The position numbers and the translations under genes are program-made. Source: Punica granatum (taxonomy: Eukaryota > Streptophyta > Magnoliopsida > Myrtales > Lythraceae). Taken from it: a stretch of DNA of 64,000 bases. The stretch's first letter is position 1; each line of letters opens with the position of its first letter. A model generated the notes under the pieces. The model did not search any database and was not told the origin of the DNA. It worked only from the letters and a program-made list of their open reading frames with translations. Positions 11,124-21,347 of the stretch are shown here, piece after piece. The DNA lies in assembly GCF_007655135.1 (NCBI RefSeq), contig NC_045129.1, positions 34,535,122 to 34,599,121 of the forward strand. The letters run 5' to 3'.

Positions 11124-11951
11124 TCAGACCCTGAATTGGTTGTGCCCCCAAAGAGAGTATCCATAACCAGTGACCTCCATCTTGCTTGGATATTGTCGTG
11201 GAACATTTTCCGGCACGGGCGCCGGAGGGTACATCTCGTAACTATATATGTCCTGTCTATTACTTTGGGCATAGAAAACATTGTCATATGGAGCCGTTTG
11301 CTGGGACAGCATCAGCGGGAGCAGAGACACAGGCTGAGTATCAGCGATATCGATTCGAGGATATGATATATCCTTCGGTTTCGTCTGAATAACTTCTGGC
11401 GAGGAGAACCTAAGTTCATGAACCCTTGGCGTAGGTTCGACAGTGCGGAACTTCTGGTTGTCAGTCGCGCTGGTTTCAGTGGACGACTTTCCATTCACTT
11501 TGTACGAGAAGTTCAATACCCCATTGGCCCGCCCATCGCCCGTCTTAACCTGGTAGCTCAGGAACCTCCTGGCTCCGTGGAACTCCTCGACAAGGTCCCT
11601 TAACGGGACCCGGGTCTCACCGACCGTCCTATTTCCGAAGACGGTGCCCTCGCACCGGACCTCAAACCTAACAAATACATCTTCCGAGAGCTTCTCATCG
11701 GCTGGGGAGGACTTAAATGGCTCGAGGTTGAAGCTCATCGTGTGGTTCCAGTCCGGGTTCCGGTCCCCGACTCGGTCGACCAACGTCTTCTGGCGTTGAG
11801 GCTGGCAGCTGGTGTGTCTACCATTCGAGTTGGCGGGGTCGGAGAAGATGGAGACGGCGGCGTAGAGGGAGAGCTTCTGGAAGAAGTTGAAGGCTTTGAG
11901 GTCTCGGCAGGAGAGGACGGTGAGCTCTAAGTCTAAGGTGGAAGCCGCCAT
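11124..11951 (-). CDS. SRC2-like C2-domain protein
   Basis: A single-exon frame of 275 residues starting MAASTLDLEL. The upstream in-frame ATG at 12065 is rejected because the extra 38 residues are hydrophobic, non-conserved and overlap the TATA region. Residues about 6-145 form one C2 domain with the SRC2/BAP-type opening ELTVLSCRDLK, the core WNHTMSFNL and the strand DVFVRFEVRCEG. C2 domains of this plant family bind membranes in a calcium-dependent or independent way and are linked to cold and stress responses. That role is known for the family, not shown here. The rest (about 150-275) is a low-complexity tail rich in Pro, Tyr and Ser, as in SRC2 proteins. There is no transmembrane segment or signal peptide. 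Confidence 0.85.
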   Translation of the reverse strand: MAASTLDLELTVLSCRDLKAFNFFQKLSLYAAVSIFSDPANSNGRHTSCQPQRQKTLVDRVGDRNPDWNHTMSFNLEPFKSSPADEKLSEDVFVRFEVRCEGTVFGNRTVGETRVPLRDLVEEFHGARRFLSYQVKTGDGRANGVLNFSYKVNGKSSTETSATDNQKFRTVEPTPRVHELRFSSPEVIQTKPKDISYPRIDIADTQPVSLLPLMLSQQTAPYDNVFYAQSNRQDIYSYEMYPPAPVPENVPRQYPSKMEVTGYGYSLWGHNQFRV

Positions 11952-12007
11952 GAAAATGTGTTGTGGGCTGCTGAGACTCTTGATCAGGAAGGGAAGAGTG
12001 TATTCAA

Positions 12008-12022
12008 TTGTATATATTATAT
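12008..12022 (-). promoter_or_regulatory. Probable TATA box of the C2-domain gene
   Basis: The minus strand carries ATAATATATACA about 60-70 bases upstream of the chosen ATG, a normal place for a plant TATA box with a short 5' UTR. It also argues against the longer upstream start. Confidence 0.5.
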
Positions 12023-12065
12023 TCTTTAGAAGGTTCCCAATTGAGATTTTTAACGGGAGACTCAA

Positions 12066-13360
12066 TCAAAATAAATAAATAAATATATATATCTTTATCA
12101 TTTTTTCTGTTATAAAAAAAAGTCACGAAACCTAGTACAAAAATTAAGATAGCAAAATAAAAGTGAAAGAGAAATGACACTAATGAGAAATGAATTCAAA
12201 ATCTCTTAATTTTAATCCGCGATCTAACCTTCTTTATAATTAAAAAAAATAGATTTAGAAAAAGGATGTAGTGAAGGCATCACGACATCGACATGTAGTG
12301 CACTTCACTGTGTTGTGTTGTCAGTGGATATATTTTTTTTCGTGTCACCTTGTATTTAGAAATCCAATAAATTCCGACTAATTCAAGTTTAAAATAAAAT
12401 TCTCTTGCTAGTGAGTTTTTTCGTCCATTATACTTCAATTCAGCTGGTAAATTTCAGTTGCAGTGCACATATGGGTTTCAGAACCTACTATAGAAGCATC
12501 TTGCGTACTCAAGGCCGAACAGACACCTTAATGGGGATTAGTTTTAGCTAATACGTCGAGGAAGCATCGCTGAAAAGAAAAAAAGCATTGGGAGGGGGGA
12601 TAACGAGCGACAGAAAATCTCATCAATGACTATCTTATTTATAACCTCTGATGATTTTATAAGAAAAAGTGTGCTATTATACCGCACTCATTTTCTCAGT
12701 CGAATTTAATTAGGAGAAAGTGAATTGAACAAACATTATTGGTGGGGTAGGAGGGAGGGAATATCTATCACGCGTGCCTGAAATCTAAGGTACTTCACCT
12801 GCCCGGCCCCCCTTCATTTTTTCATGCCATGGGGGCACGTCCTACCGAATCAAATTTGAGGTCGCGGTCTAATTAGACATTGCGTACGTCAATTCCACAG
12901 GGGATGTCGAATGACTTTACCCATCGATTTCCGTCAATTTCATGCATGGTTGATGACCACATCTTCGGCCTTGTGGTATGGTGCAGATGGAGACAGTGAG
13001 AGAGATGCAGACCATGACGTCCGATGGAGGGCATGGGTATTAGAAGCGTCAAATGAGAAAAATTTAACGGGACGACCCTCTCCATAATGTACCATAAAAG
13101 CAGCGAATTGAATTTCGGGTTTCCAAGGACAGTTGATGTTCCATTTTCACAAGGCTAATGCGCACCGGGAGGGTTGGTAATGGAAAACGGGTGGAAAAAT
13201 TAGGCTTGATTTTGATGAAGTTGACAACGAACGAATTTTAATTCATAAGTCAATTAGTCAAGTCAACGTGTGTGAATGGGGTTTTGCTAGTTAGGGGGTG
13301 GTTGTCCTGTCTAAGTCATTTGGTCTATTTTAAGGTTTTCATATTTCAAATAGAAATAGG
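12066..13360. other. Gene-free sequence
   Basis: AT-rich intergenic DNA. The segment 12760-13090 is somewhat GC-richer and has a 70-codon minus frame (12873-13085) with no recognisable domain. I would not call it a gene. Confidence 0.5.
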
Positions 13361-13632
13361 GTTACGGTGCGTTTAATTTTAGAGTTGAGTTGAGTTTTGA
13401 TTTTAATTGAATTGTAATGTTTGTATTGTTGAATTATGAGAAAAAATATGAAAAAGTAATGAATAGTTAAGAGAATTTAGTATTAAAAATTGAATTGAGT
13501 ATAATAAAGTTGTATACAGATTTATGTATGGGCTCACCTTTTTTATTTTGAAGACTTGATTTTTATTGTGTAATGAGTAGAGTTAAAGTTAGAGTTAAAA
13601 TTTTAAAATTTAATTGCGAAACCAAACGGAGC
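13361..13632 (+). repeat. MITE-like element, GTTTGG family, copy 1
   Basis: It begins near GGTGCGTTTAATTTTAGAG and ends near GCGAAACCAAACGGAGC, which are imperfect inverted complements. The interior has the family words AATTGTAATG, TTGTTGAATTATGAG, AGTAATGAATAGTT and TTAGTATTAAAAATTGAATTG. Related copies lie at 14520, 17645, 48114, 50105, 55630 and 55977. No clear target duplication was found. Confidence 0.6.
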
Positions 13633-14519
13633 AGACTCTTCCACTATTTGACGCCATATAGTTCATAAGTGATACCGTCGTCACGTGAAGTTGGGGCCAC
13701 CTTTGCTATTTCATTTTCGACTCCTTGTCATTCAACTTTGTTCGACGGGCACGTTATTGTTGTATTGGCTCACAGACTAAATATTCAATGAGTACTGCTC
13801 ATTTATTCTGACTGATTTAATGACCAATCAAAATACATGTAAGTGAAAATTTGTGGAATCACTGCGAACCATTTTTACCACTAACATGTATTTTTATAGA
13901 TGTCACACAACTATTTAATTAAATAATACTTACCGAATATTTATTCTGATTCACAACTATTTATTGTTTTTGCCGAATGTGTCAAGTATATCACAGCCAT
14001 CTCACGATCCATTTGCTGAAAAAGCTACTTATCTCTAAGGATAATGTATCATAATGTCTATGAATGCCCACATACATGGAAAAAATTCGAGTTTCGCAAT
14101 TTTGAACCGTTTTCATGCCTTTTGCCTCGTTTAATTTTCATTTACATGAATCAGGGCTAATATGCTGGGCTAGCTAAAAGAATAATATGAAACGATTTCC
14201 ATCTCTGAGAAAGCAATCAATTATGCTAAAGTTACTTTTTATAAGCGTCCAAACCAGGGGACTGACTGGCAGTCTGGTGTCTTCCCCAATTTTGCTGGAT
14301 AGATTGACAGCCTTCCCTGCCATAGGTTCTAATCCTATTTGTCGGCCTGGTTCCAGCAATGGTTTTGACTATCATTACACTTCAAGACTCCCCTGTTTTG
14401 TTCTGTTTAATGTTGTCGTCATCATCAGATAGTTGAAATCTACGTGGATATATAACTTGAGATCCTTTCATGATTTTTTGAGGTCAATGTGGAATGACAT
14501 GGGGTTTTGATTGGAATAC
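13633..14519. other. Gene-free sequence
   Basis: Nothing recognised. Two opposing frames of 61 and 81 codons at about 14174-14432 overlap each other on opposite strands and show no domain. Confidence 0.5.
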
Positions 14520-14695
14520 TAACGGTGTATTTAATTTCAGAGTTAAAATAATTTTAATTTTAATTATGAAATGAACAAATGAGATAGAGATTATAAATTT
14601 GATTTGAGAAACATATATTTTTATTGTATAATGTGTTGAATTAAAATTAAAATTAAAATTTTTATAATTTTAATTTTGAAACCAAATAGAGTGAG
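14520..14695 (+). repeat. MITE-like element, GTTTGG family, short copy
   Basis: It opens AACGGTGTATTTAATTTCAGAG and closes TTTTGAAACCAAATAGAG with AAATTAAAATTAAAATTTT inside. Termini match the copy at 13361, but the interior is shortened and lacks the AGTAATGAATAGTT units. Confidence 0.5.
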
Positions 14696-15006
14696 GAGAT
14701 TGCTACATTTGTTTTTGTGCTTATTTGTTGGTGTTTTCGCAACCTTTATTTCCATGTAGCCTGCCAAGAAGACCCCTCTATCTTTTCTGATCATGTAATC
14801 TTTTCTTGAATGATTTTGCTTGTATTTGTTTTATGTTATGAATGAATGCTCTTGATTTTAAGAAAAAGAATACTACTTTTATAAGCGTCATCCGTCATGC
14901 CTTCAGTTTTTTTTTTTATTAATTTCATAATTGAACATATAAGCTCAACTATTAGTCTTCAGGGAGATATTCCGACTCAAGTTCCAGAAAGTCTGACATA
15001 GTTCTT

Positions 15007-15192
15007 TTTGTTTTTTTTTGTTTTTTCGTACATCTTAGTATTCGAAAATTCATTGGACCCCGATTAATCTAGTTCGGTCCATTGAGAGGGTAAAACTCTC
15101 ACGATATAGATTTTATTTATTCACAAGATTTGAACACGAGACCTTACTTAAAGAGAATAGGTACCGAACCGCTTGAACCAATTCATATTAGT
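15007..15192 (-). mobile_element. tRNA-derived SINE (Au-like)
   Basis: Read on the minus strand it has an A-box-like GGTTCAAGCGGTTCGG (15164-15179), a B-box-like GTGTTCAAATC (about 15127-15137), the body words GAGAGTTTTACCCTCTCAAT and GATTAATCGGGGTCCAATG, and a 3' A-rich tail (the T run at 15007-15026 on the plus strand). These features fit plant Au-type SINEs. Target duplications were not resolved. Confidence 0.65.
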
Positions 15193-15364
15193 TGAACTGT
15201 AACATAATCATTTGAACTATAAGTTGAGAGAATTATGAGTCTAATAATGGTCACTAAAAGGAAAAAGAAAAAGAAAAAGAGGGATGCCTGAATTCTACTG
15301 ACGAGAATCAAATACAAAACTCGTGGTTCAAGAAAATTAACAAAGAAATGATGCGAAGTCCCTA

Positions 15365-16018
15365 TGAGACCTCTGATGGCAAGTGAGGTGGTTTTCTCCA
15401 CCTACACTACCTACATTTTTTTTCTAATTTCCAATTTTTCTAATTTTTTTTTATTTGTGACGTTAAAAATGCCCCAATTTCGTTTTTGGAAAACACAATG
15501 TTACGTTGCACCAATTGGTTGAAACTAAGGAACTTGAGCTTTGGCTTGGCCATGACCAATTTATGAATTTCATAGTCCAATGCCGCGTGTAAAATTCGTA
15601 TGCTTAAATTAGCTCGACTTTTTAATTAATTATTTATTTTGAATTTTAATATTTTGTAGTAATTTCTTGATTTGGTAGCGAGTGAGGTGATTATTCTCAC
15701 CCGCTGGCCCACTTTTTTTTTTTTTGAAATTATAACATTTTTTAGTTAAGTATATAAAAAATGTATTTCAATCAATTGCAAATTTAAATAGGCTTTTCTT
15801 ATTTGTGAAATGAGAAATGTCCTAAATTTATACCGATGAAACTCAAGGTTATCTACTCATTAGCTGAGACTAATCATCGCTTAGACTTTGATGTGGCCAT
15901 GACCACTTAATGAATTTCAAAAGTCCTACATTACAAACAAGTTCGTCTACTTAAAATAAGTTGGACGACTTATTAATTTATTTATTTTAAATATTTTTGT
16001 GGTAATTTATTTAATTAC
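15365..16018 (+). repeat. Diverged tandem duplication, two copies of about 310-340 bp
   Basis: Copy A starts near 15365 (GGCAAGTGAGGTGGTT) and copy B near 15675 (TAGCGAGTGAGGTGATTATT). Both continue in the same order: a poly-T run, TTATTTGTGA, a GCCATGACCA(A/C)TTA word, ATGAATTTCA, AGTCC and a final AATTAATTATTTATTTT stretch. Divergence is high, so the duplication is old. Confidence 0.6.
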
Positions 16019-16560
16019 TGTCAGCACTCCATTTTGGTCTACCAACGCTCAAAAGCTCTCAAGTAGGTCTCAACCAAGATCCCCACTATCTATCAGGCAA
16101 GTTCCCGTGCACTATTCACAGTCGGATCAATCGAGTCAACTAGAAGGCCCCAAGAGTGACTGTGCGCACCTGAATTTCGTCTCGTCAAGACCCGCACGCG
16201 TGGGCACTGATAGCAAGGCTTAGGAGTATTCACCTTTCCGTGGGACACGTGACGGATGCACGTGGGAATGAGTCGCTACTACCAGGTTTACAACCCGGAG
16301 GTTAAGGGCGATGAGTTGGGTCTAAGGATAAGGAATACACTTAGTTTACTAAGATATATGGTCTTGTAGAACCAGAAGTTTCGAGTTTGGGGGTGGTTCC
16401 GTTATCGCGCACATATATATGAGCCTATTTAACTCTTAAAGTATACATCTACAACTAGATGAGAATTATCGAAGTTATGCTTCTCTCTAGATGCAAGTGA
16501 GTTGATTAAATTTATACTTTGATTTTTCTTTCATTTTTATCGAATTTTTCCATGCATTCA
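16019..16560 (+). mobile_element. Possible Ty3/gypsy LTR fragment
   Basis: The segment starts TGTCAGCACTCCATTTTGG, a start reminiscent of long plant gypsy (Tat/Ogre) LTRs. It contains GGACACGTGACGGATGCACG and GGGAATGAGTCGCTAC, words I associate with those elements. It is GC-richer than its flanks, and no internal coding region follows, so it would be a solo LTR or fragment. The right end is not defined. The family assignment rests on memory of sequence style. Confidence 0.35.
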
Positions 16561-17644
16561 TAATGTGAGTTTCATGTCTCGAAAGATATTGTTATTCCTA
16601 TACACAAGTTCTCGGAAAGTAAGTTCTTATATCACTAAACGCGAAGATTGTTTGTTTATTTTATTATATTTTTGTTTCACTTTTGATTCTCCAAGCTATT
16701 TTTCTTTTTAATTTTGAATTATATTTTTTTTTCAAATTGTTGGAACTATCACGTGCAACACACTGCCTTCACAACTAGTTATTATTAAGATCATGACTTT
16801 CTAATTAGAAATATTGATGCATTTTTGGACTCGCAACTGATATGGACCGAGCAAATTAACTAATGGACTGGGCCTTCGACATGGACATGAATCTGATAAA
16901 CCAAGCCCACAAACTTCCCCTCTCTCTCTCTCTCTCTCTAAAAGCTCTCTCTTTCTCTATACCAGGACCATGCCGGAGCTCGCTCCTCCGCCATGTCTCA
17001 GCCCTCCTCTCCTCTACTCCGACGACATTATGGTGGCTGCACCATCAGCAGCAAAGCGCGGGTAAGAATTGCTAGTACCGCATTGTACCCAAAGATGTAT
17101 CTATAGAACATAAGATATATATGATATTACCATTGTATGGGCCTCATGTAGCCAAGATATTGGAGCCCGGCCCAGGAGCGGTTCAATTTCGTGGGTTATT
17201 GCTTGGGCTTTCGTCAAATGTTATTTTCACGTGGAAGAAGAAAGATATAATTGTCCAATAAAAAAAGGAAAAAAGAAAAGGAAAGGAAATGAAAGAGCAG
17301 CCAAAAGTAAAAGGGCAAAAATGTAACAAACGAGATAGAATTATGACAAGAAGAGGAAAAAAAGAAAAAGAATAAAAGGTCGCGGTGGGTCCATCGTATA
17401 AAGAAGGGGGGAAGAAAGTCCAAAAGAGGGTCAAAAGTGAATTCCATTGACAGCGACGCATTTGACGAAAGAAGCTGTCTGTTTAGAGAAAAATATAAAA
17501 CGAGTATTATTCATTTATTTTGAATTAGTAAAATTTAATTAAAATATTTATAAGTGAAAATTTATAAATTTATTGTGAGATTAATTTTTCATTTTTAGAT
17601 ATTTTTTTAGTGTTAGGCATCTAGATAAAATACTCACTCAAAAT
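16561..17644. other. Gene-free sequence with CT microsatellite and a purine-rich block
   Basis: A TC run lies at about 16920-16939 and a purine-rich block of AAAGAAAAGGAAAGG type at 17235-17420. Frames at 16863-17075 and 17183-17461 come from these biased tracts. No gene recognised. Confidence 0.5.
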
Positions 17645-17925
17645 TTTTACAACCCGTTTGGTGTTAGGGTCTATTTTTAAAATTTTAACTCTAATTTTAA
17701 TTCTACTTACTATACAATAAAAGTCAATAATACAATTACTACTTTTTTTAATTTTTTTTAATTTTTTTTAACCATTCAATTCAATTTTTAATACTAAATT
17801 TTCTCAATTATTCATTACTTTTTCACACCTTTTCTCATAATTCAACAATACAATCATTACAACCCAATTAAAATTAAAATTCAACTCTACTTAATTTTAA
17901 AATCAAACACATACTCGTTGACCTT
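17645..17925 (-). repeat. MITE-like element, GTTTGG family, inverted copy
   Basis: It begins ACAACCCGTTTGGTGTTAGG and ends TTTTAAAATCAAACACATAC. Read on the minus strand the interior words (TTGTTGAATTATGAG, AAAAGTAATGAATA, TTAGTATTAAAAATTG) match the copy at 13361, so the orientation is reversed. Confidence 0.6.
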
Positions 17926-18537
17926 TTGATTCTGATCTGACATGTTCCCTGCCAAATTAGAGGCAGCCTGATTTATTCTGAAAGAATATATAATTATTAT
18001 TTTTTTATAAGTAAAAGGGATTGGGCGTAATTATATGAGCCGAAACTCTGCCTTAGAATGTTTAATTTGAACCATAGCTATACTAGGATTTGAGAGTCTA
18101 GGCTCGCTACTGCGACCTCAATGCAGTATCAGAGGAAACATCACTCATCCACAAGTTTATAGTCGTAGTAGTACTATCGCGAGCGGGTTCAACAGCGAAT
18201 TAGAAATAATTTTGTAAAATCCTTTGTTATGAACTAACTAATCAGATTTTCATCATACATTATTATTTTTCTTAAATGTTAATAGTTATAAACAAATTAA
18301 GCTGGTTTTACACAAAATTAGCAATATATTTTTTTCTAAGAAATACTTGAATATGGGAAGCATTGCTTCTTTGTTGTTGATATGGTTTTCGTTGTTATTA
18401 CTCATAGTTATCGTTGATATGCTTCTTTATGTATATATAGATATGGAATAGATTATAGATTATGGTTTTATATGGTTTTATGCTTTTTGGTTGGTTGTTA
18501 TCGAGAAATTGGGTAATCTAATCGTTGGGGGGTAATC
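17926..18537. other. Intergenic sequence upstream of the palmitoyltransferase gene
   Basis: No gene recognised. It should hold the distal promoter of the next gene. I saw no convincing TATA box at the expected distance. Confidence 0.4.
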
Positions 18538-18590
18538 TTCTTCTTCTTCTTCTTCTTCGTCTCGCTCGTTCGTTCGTTCGTTCGTCCTTC
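18538..18590 (+). repeat. CTT and CGTT microsatellites in the probable 5' UTR
   Basis: A run of TTC repeats is followed by CTCGCTCG and four CGTT units. Pyrimidine-rich simple repeats are common near plant transcription starts. Here they lie about 200-250 bases upstream of the ATG. Confidence 0.7.
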
Positions 18591-18762
18591 TTCTTCTTCC
18601 CTCTCCTCCTTCCTCCCTCCGGTCATTTCATTGCATTTTTTACGTGTCACGCGCCTGCAGATCGGAGAGGTCGAAGGGCGGAGGGCCGTACGTAGCTCAG
18701 GATTTGGTCTCCGAGGCGTAGGATTATCGGCGGCGAGAGGAGGGCTGAGCGGAGGAGATCGG

Positions 18763-18771
18763 ATGCGGTGA
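18763..18771 (+). promoter_or_regulatory. Minimal upstream ORF (ATG CGG TGA)
   Basis: A two-codon upstream frame ends 14 bases before the main ATG at 18786. If the transcript includes it, ribosomes would terminate just before the main start. A functional effect is inference. Confidence 0.45.
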
Positions 18772-18785
18772 AGGCGCGGGGGAAA

Positions 18786-21347
18786 ATGTACGCGCCTCCG
18801 CTGCCTCCCCAGCTCTCCGATTCCAACCGGCGTATCATCGAGGCAGACGCCCCCTCTTTGCGTGCCTACCAAGTCTGGAAAGGAAACAATGTATGCTATC
18901 GCCGTGATCCTTCTCTCCCCATTTCAACAATCTTGCTTCTCTTCTGTTCATCTCTGTCTCACCATGGCATTGGCGACGATGTTGCTCGTTCTGTCGTGTC
19001 ATTCATTCTGCCACTCCCTCTGCATTTCGATTTTCCGCATGTCTTTCCTGATTGTTGGCTCAGCTTCAGCTCCCATGCTGTTTCAATGTCCGGTTTTCTT
19101 GTTTCTGACATCATGGAGAGTTGGCGTTGTTAACAAAGCCTCTGAGATTTTGAGTTTACCATGAGTTGCTTGCTTTTGTTCTGTAGTTTTAATGCTCCTT
19201 AACCATGCTGGTTTTAGTACTGCCAAAGCCGACTTTTACTTAGGTTCAATCATGACGAGATTTTAATGCTGATACTTTCGATGCATTATCATGACCTTAC
19301 TATCGTTAACGACCAAAGACAGTTGAAATTTTTCCACGTCGATTGCAGAGGTTCTGCTTTGGAGGTCGAGTTATCTTTGGTCCGGATGCAAGGTCACTAT
19401 TCCTGACCATCTCCCTCATTCTGGTTCCGGTGATTCTGTTCTGTGCCTTTGTTTCTCAAAGGCTCATCCGGGAGTTCCACCATCATTGGGGCAGTGTAAT
19501 TGTAGCTATCTGTGTCATCTTCGCAGCATATGTAAGTTCCTACGACAGAACTGGGGGATTTGCGAAAATTTCGACCTCCCTAACTAGATTTTTCCAACTT
19601 TTCGTGTACCCTGAAGTAAATAAGCCTTAACATCGATGTAAGAGGAGTCGCAGGACGACACGCCGCTATCCATCGTTTAATTGTAAAAAAATATTTTTTT
19701 CTCGGAGTCTAACTGGACTATAGATAATCCTTTTGATTAAATGACACGCAGTGACATTATTAAGTACCGGAGTTCCTATGAAAAGCTTGACAAGATAACG
19801 AAGTAGCTGTTTAGTTTATGGAACATGCAGTTTTTGTTGCATTTTCTAATATTCTCAGGGGTTTGACTAAGAGATCCTTAGCGTAAAAAGGAAAAAGATG
19901 CGCCTTTTGGCTTATCTGAAGAGTTCATTTGGCCGGATTAAATTTTCCTATATCCTGGGATTTATGAATATCACTCTTAGAGATTTTTACACCAGGTAAA
20001 GTTGTTGCGTATGGATGCTAGTGTGAACCGACTTAAAATTTTTTAGTATCTGGAAAAAAGATATGATGCCATAGATCAACCTTCAATTCCTGTATCCTGC
20101 TCTTTGTTTTTGTTTGGAGTATAGATGATATCTCTCCATTCATTTTCATCATCATGCTGTCGACTTGTCAATGGCAGATTATCTTTCTCATCCTCCTTAC
20201 ATCTGGAAGAGATCCTGGAATTATTCCTCGTAATCGACACCCTCCGGACCCGGAAGATGAAACTGAAGGTTCCACCCTTTCTGCAGATTGGCCAAGTAGT
20301 CTTGGTGGAGCTCCAAGCTTACCACCCACAAAAGATGTTAGGATCAATGGCGTGACTGTTAAAGTCAAATATTGCCAAACATGCATGCTGTATCGTCCTC
20401 CTCGATGTTCTCACTGTTCTATATGCAATAACTGTGTCGAGCGCTTCGATCACCATTGCCCCTGGGTGGGTCAATGCATCGGAAAGGTCAGGTTCATCTT
20501 AGAAAATCTTTTCTGCACTGGTTTTATGTGTTCTTACTGCTATCCTAACAACGATTCGTTGTTCTTTCAGAGGAATTACAGATTCTTCTTTATGTTCATC
20601 TCTTCCACCACATTGCTCTGCCTGTATGTATTTGCCTTCTGCGTCGTTAACCTCACTAAGATAATGGGTGCCTACGACTGTGGTTTTTGGACGGCTCTCA
20701 TAAAGTCTCCTGTCTCCGGGTTTCTTATATTATATACATTCATTGCTGCATGGTTTGTTGGAGGCCTTACTGGGTTTCATCTCTACCTGATCATTACAAA
20801 TCAGGTACCATAATCTATATCTCTCCTTTTCAAGCCTCCGTTGCTCCCTTCGTTTCTCACTGCTCTTTCTCATAATACGAGCTTCTCATTTTCACTGCAG
20901 ACAACCTACGAGAACTTTCGGTATCGATATGATCGAAAGATGAATCCTTTTAATCGTGGATGTCTGGGCAATATGATGGAGTTATTCTGCTCTAAAATTC
21001 CTCCTTCTAAAAATAACTTCAGGGCGAAAGTAAAGGTGGATCCATCTGAAGGCTACAATGGCTTGGTGTCTTATGGGCATGCAATGAGCCCTGAGTTACC
21101 AAAAACGAGCTTAGACTTGGAGATGGGCAAAAGGCAAGCTGTCGCTGCTGAGGACTTGGAAGATATACAGAGCCAAATCGAAAGTGTTGGTAGACTCGAG
21201 AGGTGTGGAACTCAGCCTCCTCACATGAACTGGGACCCAAAGGAACAGTGGGAGATCACACCCGATATGAGGATGCTAGCTGCAGAGTTTGGAATGCAAT
21301 TTGGAACAAGCCCATCCGGGATTCAGAAAATCAATGGGGTCCGCTAA
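18786..21347 (+). CDS. DHHC protein S-acyltransferase (palmitoyltransferase)
   Basis: Five exons: 18786-18890, 19349-19531, 20178-20486, 20571-20804 and 20901-21347. All introns are GT-AG and all junctions are phase 0, giving 425 residues. It transfers palmitate to protein cysteines at endomembranes or the plasma membrane. Visible features are four hydrophobic segments (about 51-70, 84-104, 202-225, 250-274), the DPG motif at 108-110 and the Cys-rich domain from about 162. That domain contains PPRCSHC and the catalytic DHHC at 187-190 (Cys190), and a TTxE motif (TTYE, 278-281) follows the last segment. The C-terminal 140 residues are cytosolic and less conserved. The sequence resembles the Arabidopsis PAT05-PAT09 group (family knowledge); the exact orthologue is not resolved. 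The GTG upstream at 18768 is not used as a start. Confidence 0.93.

Noticed and set aside
11952..12065. 38-residue N-terminal extension of the C2-domain protein
   Set aside because: It crosses the likely TATA region, is not conserved in type, and would move the C2 domain away from its normal N-terminal position.
16863..17461. Short frames near 16863-17075 and 17183-17461 as genes
   Set aside because: They are built from the CT and purine tracts and have no domain or splice support.
18498..18872. 124-codon minus-strand frame
   Set aside because: It overlaps the first palmitoyltransferase exon and the TTC/CGTT repeats; its Lys/Glu/Arg runs are translations of the microsatellite.
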